A stretch of 42,492 nucleotides of DNA, from positions 1 to 42,492 of the forward strand of contig NZ_CBFHNB010000010.1 of assembly GCF_965657105.1 (NCBI RefSeq). Reading direction: 5' to 3'. Of this stretch, positions 1 through 8,302 are shown one piece after another. This DNA comes from Puniceispirillum sp965657105 (lineage in GTDB: Bacteria; Pseudomonadota; Alphaproteobacteria; Puniceispirillales; Puniceispirillaceae). Each line of letters begins with the position of its first letter. Within the stretch, counting starts at the first letter, position 1. Under the pieces are notes generated by a model. It saw nothing but the letters and a program-made list of their open reading frames with translations. It had not been told where the DNA came from and searched no databases. The translations under genes and the position numbers were made by a program.

Positions 1-1689
1 AAATGATGAAAATTCGTCAACCATGCGGCCTATATCGTCAACCTGACGTGAAATAATCGACACATATTCCTCAAAACGATCCGCTTCGACGGCATCCTTG
101 GGTTTGAATTTCCGGCGCAATCTATCGGATGCAAGCTGAATAGGTGTTAATGGATTCTTTATTTCATGCGCGATACGCCGCGCAATATCAGCCCAAGCGG
201 CTTTGCGCTGCGCAGTTAATAGATCAGTGACATCATCAAATGTTACGACATAACCGATAACCCGATCATCAACCAGTTCGCTGGCGATCCGCGCACGCAA
301 GGTTAAACGGCTTGTGGGGCGCTCTAAAACCACTTGTTCTTCTATAAAGCGGCGTCTTTTCTGCCCAACAATCGATAACAGGTTATTAAATTCTGGTACT
401 AGATTTTCCAGTTTTTTGCCTATCATGTCAACATCGGTCAGTCCAAGAAGATTACGAGCCGCCGCATTGGGTAAGTTAATGCGCCCCTCTTTATCAAGAC
501 CAATTACACCTGACGACACACCACCCAGAACCGCTTCTGTAAATTCACGCCGCCGGTCAATTTGCATATTAGCCTGAACAAGTTGCTGACGGCTTCGCGC
601 TAACTCATCCAACATATTATTAAAAGACAGGCCAAGGCGTGATATTTCATCAATATTGGCACCACCTGGCACACGTTCGCGCAAATCGCCTCCCCGCACT
701 TTATCAGCCACATTGATAACCGCCGATAATGGCCCAATAATCGCTGTTGCGAGATTGAGACCAACCCATAAAGCCGAAATCAACAGCAACAGAACCACGA
801 CGCCAAACAAAACCGCAAAACTTAACTGTAAATCAAATTGCTGAATGCCTAATTGTTGGTAATCAGACGCAGCCAGACGTGTACGGTCAACCGCGGCCAG
901 GACATTCTGGTCAATGAACCGTCCCACCAGCAAATAAGCATCGATATAGCTATTCAATTTAACCACGGCGCGTATTTTGTTTGTATCGTCGGCGCGCAGA
1001 ACCACGACTTCACCAGCGCGGGCTTTCTCAACCCAATCTTCATCAAGATTTGTGAAGGTCACAGCAAAGGCGAAACGTGACTTTGCAATCACCTCACCTG
1101 TACCATCGAGAATGATAGCCTCCGACAAATTACGCAAGGCAGTCTGATTGCTCAGATATTGACCCATGATTTCGGTATTATCACCAAGCTTGAGCGCTTC
1201 GCGATTGACATCATTCGCGATCGTCAACACATCACCAGTCACCGATTGGGCATGTTCCTGAAAATAGGAATCAGCAACCTTAACTGACTCATTAATCGCA
1301 ACAGAAATTCTGTCAGCAAACCATCCGCGTAATGAATAATCGACAACAAATAGTGAGAACAGCGCAATGATCAGAACTGGCAAGGTCGTGATCCCGCCAA
1401 ATAATACCGCAAGACGCCAATGCAGTTGGTGTCCTGCCACTTGCTGGCGACGATCAGCCCATAACTGCATAATATGACGAACGACAAAGAAGCTGAGAAC
1501 CACCAAGGCAACAACATCGATTGCCAACAACAATTTTAGCGCACGTGGCCCTTCAGATAGATAATCAACCCGCGAAAGTGTAAAGGCGGTTGCAGCTCCC
1601 ATACAAACGGTGAATAAAATTGATATATAGGCAAGACGGTTTTCGCTGAACAGACGCCGCCCTATATGTGACTGTTTATCTGCACTCAT
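1..1689 (-). CDS. ntrY: NtrY nitrogen-responsive sensor histidine kinase (C-terminus beyond window)
   Basis: Membrane histidine kinase of the NtrY/NtrX two-component pair, partnering a response regulator expected just beyond the left edge. I translated 563 codons from the minus strand. The N-terminal third holds several hydrophobic segments around a periplasmic sensor region. A last membrane segment (near residue 290) leads into a HAMP linker, a PAS domain that includes FTEAVLGGVSSGVIGLD, and a dimerisation/phosphoacceptor domain with H-box RRIAHEIKNPLTP; the phospho-accepting His is residue 508. The ATPase domain lies outside the window. The ATG at 1689 is chosen because AGGA lies a short distance upstream and the frame closes at a TAG at 1747-1749. 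It starts 65 bp after ntrC in the same direction, the usual dusB-ntrB-ntrC-ntrY-ntrX order of Alphaproteobacteria. The family assignment is firm. Confidence 0.93.
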   Translation of the reverse strand, partial: MSADKQSHIGRRLFSENRLAYISILFTVCMGAATAFTLSRVDYLSEGPRALKLLLAIDVVALVVLSFFVVRHIMQLWADRRQQVAGHQLHWRLAVLFGGITTLPVLIIALFSLFVVDYSLRGWFADRISVAINESVKVADSYFQEHAQSVTGDVLTIANDVNREALKLGDNTEIMGQYLSNQTALRNLSEAIILDGTGEVIAKSRFAFAVTFTNLDEDWVEKARAGEVVVLRADDTNKIRAVVKLNSYIDAYLLVGRFIDQNVLAAVDRTRLAASDYQQLGIQQFDLQLSFAVLFGVVVLLLLISALWVGLNLATAIIGPLSAVINVADKVRGGDLRERVPGGANIDEISRLGLSFNNMLDELARSRQQLVQANMQIDRRREFTEAVLGGVSSGVIGLDKEGRINLPNAAARNLLGLTDVDMIGKKLENLVPEFNNLLSIVGQKRRRFIEEQVVLERPTSRLTLRARIASELVDDRVIGYVVTFDDVTDLLTAQRKAAWADIARRIAHEIKNPLTPIQLASDRLRRKFKPKDAVEADRFEEYVSIISRQVDDIGRMVDEFSSF

Positions 1690-1754
1690 CACGTGATCCT
1701 GCAACCAAGTTCTTGGATGAACGTCCACCAAAATATTTAACAAAGCCTAACACG

Positions 1755-3194
1755 TCATCGTCCTGCCGTAATCCCAAGTTCTTTGATTTTCTTACGAAGC
1801 GTATTTCGGTTCATGCCCAGAATGTCAGCTGCCTTGACCTGATTACCGCGTGTTATTTCCAAGGTTGCGGTAATCAGGGGTAACTCAACCTCGTGCAAAA
1901 TACGCCCATATAGTCCGGGGGCAGGCAATCCGCCTTTCAAAGCATCAAAATAGCGTCTTATATGCGCATCAACCGACTGTGATAAATTATCACTTTCATG
2001 ATATTCTTCATCACCTTTATCTTGCTGGGATAATTCAGTAGCTACGGCATCAACATCAATAATATCTTCATTATGTAGCACCAAAAGCCGATGCACCATA
2101 TTTTGTAATTCGCGCACATTTCCCGGCCAGTGCCATGTTTTCAATAATCTTTTCGCATCAGCCGAAAACATCTTATGAGGCAGGCCATTTTCTGAAGATT
2201 TAGTCAAAAAGTGATTAACAAGCGGGGCGATGTCTTCCAAGCGATCACGCAAGGGCGGCAAACGCAACGGCACAACATTCAACCTATAGAAAAGATCCTC
2301 ACGGAACAGCCCTTGATCCATCAGATGTTGAAGATTCTTATTAGTCGCTGCAATAATCCGCACATTCGATGTTACGGGCATCGTCGATCCCGATGGCACA
2401 TAGGTGCCGTCCTGTAAAACCTGGAGCAGGCGTGTTTGCGTTTCCAATGGCATATCCCCCACTTCGTCAAGAAACAAAGTTCCACCTACCGCCTGCTCAA
2501 AACGTCCAGGGTTGCTCATGCTTACAATGGCTGATTTGTTTTCAACGCCAAAGAGCTCGGCATCGACCTTCTCATGGGGAATTGTTGCCAAATTTACAGC
2601 TACAAAAGGATTTTGCCGTCGGTCACCAAGGTCATGAACAGCTTTCGCAACAAGCTCCTTACCTGTGCCACTTTCACCTGTTATGAGGACTGTCAGGTCA
2701 GTGCTAACAACGCGCGCCACCGCCTTGAAAATATCCTGCATCGAACGAGACCGCCCGACAAGGGGCCCCCCGTCCTCAAACTGTGGTGGCATCTCGCTTT
2801 GTGGGGCACCTGAAGAGCCTGAAATAACGGCAAGAGCCCGGGCGACGACATCCACGAGATTGCGCAATTCAAAAGGTTTCGGCAAATATTCAAAGACGCC
2901 AATCTGCTGGGCTTTGACCGCTGTGAGCAAAGTTGATCGCGCACTCATGACAATGACCGGCAAATCTGGCCGTTTTTCTTTTATGCGCGGCAATAAATCA
3001 AGCGCATCACCATCTGGCAAGGCCACATCAGTGATCAGAACATCCCCTTTGCCAGCTTCAATCAGTTTCCATAATCCAGACGCATTGCCACTGGAATGCA
3101 CCGTATAGCCTTGACGCGCCAATGCCTGTTGCACCACAAGTCGAACCGACTTGTCATCTTCAGCCACCAGAATATGTTTTTGCGTATCAGCCAT
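1755..3194 (-). CDS. ntrC: NtrC-type nitrogen regulator lacking the GAFTGA loop
   Basis: Response regulator of the NtrB/NtrC nitrogen system, 479 residues. The receiver domain (1-120) has the acidic pair at 13-14, phospho-acceptor Asp56 and Lys106 in the LPKP motif. The AAA+ domain (about 145-375) has Walker A GESGTGKE at 173-180 and Walker B GGTLFLDEVGDM near 238-249. A Fis-type helix-turn-helix closes the protein (RGNQVKAADILGMNRNTLR). The oddity is in the sigma-54 contact loop: where GAFTGA is expected after ELFG, residues 220-226 read KSAIVSM and the loop is slightly shortened. NtrC of Rhodobacter capsulatus is a known case without this motif that works with the housekeeping sigma factor; a similar mode here is inference. 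The start overlaps the ntrB stop by one base (TAATG), indicating translational coupling. Confidence 0.95.
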   Translation of the reverse strand: MADTQKHILVAEDDKSVRLVVQQALARQGYTVHSSGNASGLWKLIEAGKGDVLITDVALPDGDALDLLPRIKEKRPDLPVIVMSARSTLLTAVKAQQIGVFEYLPKPFELRNLVDVVARALAVISGSSGAPQSEMPPQFEDGGPLVGRSRSMQDIFKAVARVVSTDLTVLITGESGTGKELVAKAVHDLGDRRQNPFVAVNLATIPHEKVDAELFGVENKSAIVSMSNPGRFEQAVGGTLFLDEVGDMPLETQTRLLQVLQDGTYVPSGSTMPVTSNVRIIAATNKNLQHLMDQGLFREDLFYRLNVVPLRLPPLRDRLEDIAPLVNHFLTKSSENGLPHKMFSADAKRLLKTWHWPGNVRELQNMVHRLLVLHNEDIIDVDAVATELSQQDKGDEEYHESDNLSQSVDAHIRRYFDALKGGLPAPGLYGRILHEVELPLITATLEITRGNQVKAADILGMNRNTLRKKIKELGITAGR

Positions 3195-4363
3195 TATATG
3201 GTCGTGTCTTCATTCTTGGGTAAATGCAGAGCCTGCTTAGACGTTGTGGCAGGAAAATTAAAACGGAAAACAGTTTCTCCAGGAACAGTTTCAACCTCCA
3301 TCAGCCCGCCATGATCAGCAATGACGCTTGCCACCATCGCCAGTCCGAGGCCACTACCCCCCATGCGCCCTGAAACAAATGGGTCAAATAGATGGTCACG
3401 AATATCTTCGGGGATACCTCTGCCATTATCAATAACCTCGACCTGAATCGGCACATGTAATTGTCCAGCAATCGATGTTGTTGATAGCCGCCGCCCTGGG
3501 GCATATGATGTTCTTACAATCAATTCACCATTTTTATCAGTAGCTTCTGATGCGTTTTTAATAATATTAATAAATGCCTGAATAAGCAGATCACGATGCC
3601 CTTCAACAAAGGGCAAAGACGGGTCATAAGCACGTTTCATGTCAAGATGAACACCATATGAGGCGGCCGCCATCTCCAGACAGTGATCAAGCACTTCATG
3701 AATATTGACGCTTGTCATAACCACACTGGCACCACCTGCAAAGCCTTCCATACGATCCAGCAGGGCTGTTACCCGATCTGTTTCCTCGACAATCATGCGT
3801 GTTAAGTTGGTTTCACTGGCGTCAAGGTCAGCTTCCAGCAATTGTGCCGCCCCTTTGATGCCCGCCAATGGGTTTTTAACTTCATGTGCCAGCATCGCCG
3901 CCATTGATGTTACCGAACGGGCAGCGCCACGAAACAGGGATTGTCCACGCAACCGTTCAGCCAGAGCGCGTTCCTGCATAGTCACCAGCAAAGACCCATT
4001 ATTTTCAAAAGGTGTGATTTGAACATTGACCAGTTTAAAGCCCACCCGTGGGCCCGCCAACTCAAGCCCCTGATCGGCGACTGAACGGTTCTGATCTCGA
4101 GCCCGGCTTAACATTGAAAATAACGGGGAATCGGACGCGATAAAGCTCTGTAAAGCCTGTGCAAAAATAATTGACTGGCTAGATTGGAAAAACATCTCAG
4201 CCGCATGGTTCAAAAATTGGAATTGATTATCACGATCCAGAATAAACACCGGATTGGGCAAACTGGCCAGTATTTGACTTGCAACAGGGTTGTCTTGCAC
4301 ATGCCGCGCATCATGGCTGATCTCGAAATCTTCACTTTTAAAATTATTGGCGATATCTGACAT
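3194..4363 (-). CDS. ntrB: NtrB nitrogen regulation histidine kinase/phosphatase
   Basis: Cytoplasmic sensor kinase that phosphorylates and dephosphorylates NtrC, normally under control of PII proteins. 389 residues with no membrane segments. A PAS domain (about 30-130) is followed by the phosphoacceptor helix LAHEVKNPLAGIKGAAQLLE, with His160. The ATPase domain has the N-box INIIKNASEA, G1 box DNGRGIPED and G2 box GGSGLGLAM. All kinase motifs look intact, in contrast to the altered output domain of the partner NtrC. The gene begins 5 bp after the dusB stop and ends in a one-base overlap with ntrC, so the three are almost certainly one operon. Confidence 0.95.
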   Translation of the reverse strand: MSDIANNFKSEDFEISHDARHVQDNPVASQILASLPNPVFILDRDNQFQFLNHAAEMFFQSSQSIIFAQALQSFIASDSPLFSMLSRARDQNRSVADQGLELAGPRVGFKLVNVQITPFENNGSLLVTMQERALAERLRGQSLFRGAARSVTSMAAMLAHEVKNPLAGIKGAAQLLEADLDASETNLTRMIVEETDRVTALLDRMEGFAGGASVVMTSVNIHEVLDHCLEMAAASYGVHLDMKRAYDPSLPFVEGHRDLLIQAFINIIKNASEATDKNGELIVRTSYAPGRRLSTTSIAGQLHVPIQVEVIDNGRGIPEDIRDHLFDPFVSGRMGGSGLGLAMVASVIADHGGLMEVETVPGETVFRFNFPATTSKQALHLPKNEDTTI

Positions 4364-4368
4364 AATGC

Positions 4369-5355
4369 TTATGCCGCTTCTTGCTCGATAAGTGTGGCGA
4401 AAAAGGCGTCAACCGCGGCAAAAACCTCGGTGCTATCTGTTGTGTTATTGGCCACGTCTCGCAGTTCTGCTGACCCTGGCAAGCCATGCGCATACCAAGC
4501 GATATGTTTACGGGCAAGGCGCATCGCCGCTGACCCATAATGTGTAAGCATATCCTCAAGATGCGCCAACATGAATTGATGCCGTATGGCTATGCTAGGC
4601 TCCGGGCGCACTTGTTGCCCATTCAAGAGATCGCCTGCTTGCGCGACAAACCAAGGCCTGCCCTGCGCACCCCGCCCAATCATGACGCCCGCAGCATGGC
4701 TATGGTCGAGTGCCATGCGCACATCGTCCAGCGTGCGGATATCACCATTGGCTATGACCGGAATAGAAACCGCCGCAACAACTTCGCCTATTTTCTGCCA
4801 GTCAGCACTGCCTGTATACATCTGACAGCGTGTGCGCCCATGCACAGCAACCATACGGATACCAACATCTTGGGCTATTTTTGCCAATTGTGGGGCGTTA
4901 AGGGACGCATCGTCCCAGCCAAGCCGCATTTTGAGCGTTACAGGTATATCGACAGCTTTGACCACCGCGTCAAGAATTGCTCCCGCATGATGTTCATCCC
5001 GCATCAAAGCCGAACCCGACTGTTTTCCTGTCACCTTTTTAGCTGGGCACCCCATATTTATATCTATGATGCTGGCGCCAAGATCGGCACTGACTTTTGC
5101 CGCATCAGCCATCACTGATGGTTCCCAACCTGCCAGTTGAATTGAAAGCGGGGCTTCGGTAGCGACTTCGGTTTTAAGCTTCCGCATTTCCGTTTTGACT
5201 TCGGCGAGCATAGCCGCACTGGCGATCATTTCAGTGACCACAAGCCCGCCACCCGCACGCCTTACAGCACGGCGAAAAGGCCAATCAGTCACGCCTGACA
5301 TTGGTGCCAGAATGACAGCATGCGGCAAATCAATATCACATAGCTGAATAGCCAC
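4369..5355 (-). CDS. dusB: tRNA-dihydrouridine synthase DusB (NifR3 family)
   Basis: FMN-dependent enzyme that reduces specific uridines to dihydrouridine in tRNA; in Alphaproteobacteria it is traditionally called NifR3 because it heads the ntrBC operon. 328 residues, usual length, TIM-barrel fold. Visible motifs: the FMN-binding start APMSGVTDWPFRR, the catalytic-Cys segment INMGCPAKKVTGKQSGSALM (Cys103), the VHGRTR motif, and the phosphate-binding end PVIANGDI followed by GVMIGRGAQGRPW. It is the first gene of the minus-strand ntr operon and diverges from ispDF across about 230 bp, so the operon promoter should lie there. No sigma-54 promoter was recognised in that gap. Confidence 0.95.
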   Translation of the reverse strand: MAIQLCDIDLPHAVILAPMSGVTDWPFRRAVRRAGGGLVVTEMIASAAMLAEVKTEMRKLKTEVATEAPLSIQLAGWEPSVMADAAKVSADLGASIIDINMGCPAKKVTGKQSGSALMRDEHHAGAILDAVVKAVDIPVTLKMRLGWDDASLNAPQLAKIAQDVGIRMVAVHGRTRCQMYTGSADWQKIGEVVAAVSIPVIANGDIRTLDDVRMALDHSHAAGVMIGRGAQGRPWFVAQAGDLLNGQQVRPEPSIAIRHQFMLAHLEDMLTHYGSAAMRLARKHIAWYAHGLPGSAELRDVANNTTDSTEVFAAVDAFFATLIEQEAA

Positions 5356-5548
5356 TTATGTCTCCATCACCAGCAAAGTCATATCGCGAATTCTGCCTGA
5401 AAATTAAGCAGAATTTAAATATCGCCCAAAAAATAAGCATCCTTAAAGTATGTTTATCGTGATCCTCTGGGTAAAGCAAGAAACGCCTAAGAAAATGACA
5501 GTAATGCACTACATATCGACATGCTCTGCGTAACATCAGAAAAAGACA

Positions 5549-5577
5549 TAGACAAGCAGGCGCGCTTTGGTGATAAA
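5549..5577 (+). promoter_or_regulatory. Candidate sigma-70 promoter of ispDF, very close to the ATG
   Basis: TAGACA (5549-5554, five of six matches to the -35 consensus) is followed after exactly 17 bp by GATAAA (5572-5577, four of six matches to the -10 consensus). A start about 7-9 bases downstream would fall at or next to the ispDF ATG (5586). No Shine-Dalgarno sequence is visible in front of that ATG, which fits a leaderless message. Confidence 0.45.
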
Positions 5578-5586
5578 GTTTTATCA
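5571..5586. repeat. 16-bp perfect palindrome touching the ispDF start codon
   Basis: TGATAAAGTTTTATCA is a 7-bp inverted repeat around GT. It overlaps the candidate -10 element and its last base is the A of the ispDF ATG. It could be an operator or chance AT-rich symmetry. Confidence 0.5.
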
Positions 5587-6860
5587 TGTCTGATCACGCG
5601 CCCACATCCGCCTCTCCGAGAGTTGCTGCCATTATTGTTGCAGCTGGTTCTGGACAGCGCATGATCTCTACAGACGCCTCGCATACGGAACATATTCCCA
5701 AACAATTTCGTGACTTAGGTGGTAAGCCGGTGATCTGCTGGTCGCTTGATGCTTTCACCAAGCACCAGAATGTCAGCAGCATCATTCTGGTTGTTGGCCA
5801 AGGACAGGAAGCGCAGGCGCAGGCCATCATTGACAAGCATTTTGGTCATTATGCCCATATTGTCAGCATCATCACTGGCGGAGCAACGCGCATGCAGTCA
5901 GTCCGCAATGGCATAGCCGCACTTTCCGAGGCTGGTTTTGACGGATTTGTTGCGATTCATGATGCCGCTCGCCCGCTATTAAAACACCACATTTTGGATA
6001 AGTTGATAGATCATCTAGCCACATCATCGGCACAAGACCTGGTTGGGGTTATCCCTGTTCTGCCTGTGTCTGACAGTCTAAAACAGATCAATGACAGTCT
6101 GATCACTGATGTCATTGACCGCGACAAGGCCAGCGCCGCCCAAACACCGCAACTATTCCGCTTACATTCCATTGCCGCGCTATATGACAATATAGCGCAT
6201 GAAAATATCACCGACGATGCAAGCCTTGCCATGTCTGCTGGGTTAAATGTAGCCACCATCATGGGCACAAGGTCACTTATGAAGTTGACCTATGAAGAAG
6301 ATTTCACAATTCTGGAACATCTATCACGCGCGGGTGGTAACAGGCAGAACATTGGACCGGCAATGGATATTCGAGTTGGAAATGGTTTTGATGTGCATAA
6401 ATTCGGTGACAAGCCCGGCCCCATTACCCTGTGCGGCATTACGGTGGAAAGCGAATATGGGCTAACCGCACATTCGGATGGTGATGTTGGCCTACATGCT
6501 TTATGTGATGCCCTTTTCGGGGCGCTAGCCGATGGTGATATCGGATCACATTTTCCACCTAGCGACGATCAATGGAAAAATGCCGATAGCGCCAGATTTT
6601 TGGATTATGCGGTTGAACAATGCCACAATGCCAAAGCCAGCATCTTGCATCTGGATCTGACATTGATATGTGAATATCCAAAAATCACCCCACATCGTGA
6701 TGCCATGCGCAAGCGGATAGCCGAGATCACTGGGCTGGATATAGGCCGGATTGCGGTCAAAGCGACAACATCCGAAGGCCTCGGTTTTACAGGTCGCCGC
6801 GAAGGCATCGCCGCACAGGCTACCGCAACCATCTGTTACAACGGTGCTGAGTCATCATGA
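5586..6860 (+). CDS. ispDF: Bifunctional IspD/IspF of the MEP isoprenoid pathway
   Basis: Fusion enzyme catalysing two non-consecutive steps of the methylerythritol phosphate route: CTP transfer to MEP (IspD) and cyclisation to MEcPP (IspF). 424 residues. The IspD half (1 to about 235) opens with the nucleotide-binding AAIIVAAGSGQRM and has PKQF. The IspF half (about 258-420) shows metal ligands in GNGFDVHKF and AHSDGDVGLHAL, then GDIGSHFPPSD and the ATTSEGLGFTGRREG segment. The fusion is common in Alphaproteobacteria. The IspD glycine-rich loop is followed by an extended stretch (ISTDASHTEHI) before PKQF. The next gene, pgpA, starts inside the stop codon (ATGA overlap), so the three plus-strand genes form one operon. 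Confidence 0.96.
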   Translation: MSDHAPTSASPRVAAIIVAAGSGQRMISTDASHTEHIPKQFRDLGGKPVICWSLDAFTKHQNVSSIILVVGQGQEAQAQAIIDKHFGHYAHIVSIITGGATRMQSVRNGIAALSEAGFDGFVAIHDAARPLLKHHILDKLIDHLATSSAQDLVGVIPVLPVSDSLKQINDSLITDVIDRDKASAAQTPQLFRLHSIAALYDNIAHENITDDASLAMSAGLNVATIMGTRSLMKLTYEEDFTILEHLSRAGGNRQNIGPAMDIRVGNGFDVHKFGDKPGPITLCGITVESEYGLTAHSDGDVGLHALCDALFGALADGDIGSHFPPSDDQWKNADSARFLDYAVEQCHNAKASILHLDLTLICEYPKITPHRDAMRKRIAEITGLDIGRIAVKATTSEGLGFTGRREGIAAQATATICYNGAESS

Positions 6861-7342
6861 CGGCATATAATATCTGGCATCAGATCGCCACATTAGGCCC
6901 AATTGGGCATATGCGCCCTGCCCCTGGGACATGGGGATCACTTGCGGGCGTCATCAGCGGTGTCGCTTTCATACAGCTATCACCCTATCTGCTTGAATTT
7001 TCAATTCTGATTGTCATTTTCGTTGGGATCAAGGCTGCTGATATCTATTGTCGTGATACAGGCAAGAAAGACGCACCTGAAGTGATCATCGACGAAGTTG
7101 CCGGACAATGGTTGCCACTTCTTGTTATTCCGACCGATCTAGCCTGGCCTGCTTATTGCGCATGGGTGGCTCTTGCCTTTGGATTGTTTCGGTTTTTCGA
7201 TATTACCAAACTTGGCCCCATAGCGATGGCTGAAAAGATTGCAGGCGGCACTGGTGTCATGGCTGATGATCTTGTCGCTGGTGTTTTCGCAGGGGTTGGT
7301 GTTCTGGCATTATATCACCTCTGGGAGGGGATAGCTGTATGA
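6857..7342 (+). CDS. pgpA: Phosphatidylglycerophosphatase A
   Basis: Inner-membrane phosphatase that removes the phosphate from phosphatidylglycerophosphate to give phosphatidylglycerol. 161 residues, usual length. The family signatures are GHMRPAPGTWGSLAG near the N-terminus and the acidic motif VIIDEVAGQWLPLL in the middle, with several hydrophobic stretches that make it an integral membrane protein. Four-base overlaps (ATGA) with ispDF upstream and pncC downstream indicate tight translational coupling. Confidence 0.95.
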   Translation: MTAYNIWHQIATLGPIGHMRPAPGTWGSLAGVISGVAFIQLSPYLLEFSILIVIFVGIKAADIYCRDTGKKDAPEVIIDEVAGQWLPLLVIPTDLAWPAYCAWVALAFGLFRFFDITKLGPIAMAEKIAGGTGVMADDLVAGVFAGVGVLALYHLWEGIAV

Positions 7343-7836
7343 GCGCCATGACAAAAGATATCAATGCACATGCGCAGGCTGTCATCACAACAGCGCAAGA
7401 TAAGAATGTTATGATTGCGTTGGCTGAATCCTGTACCGGCGGTATGGTTGCAGCCAGCCTAACCGATATTGCCGGGTCATCAGCCGTTCTCGACAGGGGC
7501 TTTGTAACCTATAGCAATAATGCCAAAATGGACATGCTTGGCGTTACTGGCGAGACGCTTGATGCGCATGGTGCCGTATCATCTGAAACAGCAATCGAAA
7601 TGGTATCTGGCGTTCTCAAACATGCGCCAAATTCAAACATTGCTTTATCTATCACGGGCATAGCTGGCCCTGGTGGTGGTAGCCCCGACAAACCAGTCGG
7701 GCTTGTCTATTTCGGTATTCAATCACGCGGCAAGCCAGCACAATCTATAAAACAAATTTTTGAAGGTGATCGTGCAAACATCCGCAATAACGCTTCATTT
7801 TTTGCTTTAGATTTAATCATTAAAGAATTGAAATAA
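7339..7836 (+). CDS. pncC: CinA C-terminal-type nicotinamide-nucleotide amidohydrolase PncC
   Basis: Stand-alone CinA C-terminal domain, expected to deamidate nicotinamide mononucleotide to nicotinate mononucleotide and so return it to NAD synthesis. 165 residues. Signature motifs are LAESCTGGMVAASLTDIAGS near residue 30, FVTYSNNAK, and SITGIAGPGGGSPDKPVGLV in the second half. The N-terminal MoCF-like domain of full-length CinA is absent, as in many Proteobacteria. It overlaps pgpA by four bases. Its stop codon lies in a run of AATTT repeats shared with the convergent coq10 gene. Confidence 0.93.
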   Translation: MSAMTKDINAHAQAVITTAQDKNVMIALAESCTGGMVAASLTDIAGSSAVLDRGFVTYSNNAKMDMLGVTGETLDAHGAVSSETAIEMVSGVLKHAPNSNIALSITGIAGPGGGSPDKPVGLVYFGIQSRGKPAQSIKQIFEGDRANIRNNASFFALDLIIKELK

Positions 7837-7864
7837 TTTAATTTAATTTAATTCAATTTAATTT
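7835..7864. repeat. AATTT pentanucleotide tandem repeat spanning a convergent gene junction
   Basis: Six head-to-tail copies of the pentamer AATTT, one with a single T-to-C change (AATTC at 7850-7854). The array begins in the last two bases of the pncC stop codon and contains the coq10 stop codon (TGA on the minus strand at 7853-7855). It also supplies the last codons of coq10. A 5-bp unit shifts frame with each gain or loss. Confidence 0.9.
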
Positions 7865-8302
7865 ATTAGATTTGTTATATAATTCAGCAGCGCGTGTCTC
7901 GAACGCGCGTACCATCCGGCGCACAGCTTCGGTAAATAATGTTTCTATAACTGATTGCAAAAGACGCGAGTTAAATTCGAAATCAACATAGAAATCGATC
8001 TCACATCCGTCTTCATGCGGCAAAAACCGCCAGTTATTTGTAAGGTGCTTGAAGGGCCCTTCGGCATACCGCACGTTAATTTCGAGCTTGTCAGAGTCAA
8101 ACTCTACATAGGATGTGAAAGTCTCACGGAACATGTTGAAGCCGATGATAAGATCAGCAGCTAATTCATATTCAGTTTGTGATTTAACCCGTGCAGCCAG
8201 ACACCACGGCAAAAACTGAGGATATTTTTGCACATCAAGAACCAGCGCATAAAGCTGTTCAGGCGTGTGTGACACCACGCGTTTTTCAGCATGAACCGTC
8301 AT
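7853..8302 (-). CDS. Coq10/RatA-family START-domain protein, ubiquinone binding
   Basis: Small lipid-binding START/SRPBCC-fold protein of the COQ10 group. In mitochondria and Alphaproteobacteria this family binds ubiquinone and supports respiration; the same fold is called RatA in E. coli. 149 residues; typical features are HTPEQLYALVLDVQKYPQFLPW at the N-terminus, the central TSYVEFDSDKLEINVRY segment and the C-terminal helix ending MVRAFETRAAELY. The start overlaps the lipA stop by one base. The last residues (NKLN) are encoded by the AATTT repeat, so the C-terminus could vary between strains. I prefer the Coq10 role to a toxin role because of its conserved place after lipA. Confidence 0.88.
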   Translation of the reverse strand: MTVHAEKRVVSHTPEQLYALVLDVQKYPQFLPWCLAARVKSQTEYELAADLIIGFNMFRETFTSYVEFDSDKLEINVRYAEGPFKHLTNNWRFLPHEDGCEIDFYVDFEFNSRLLQSVIETLFTEAVRRMVRAFETRAAELYNKSNKLN

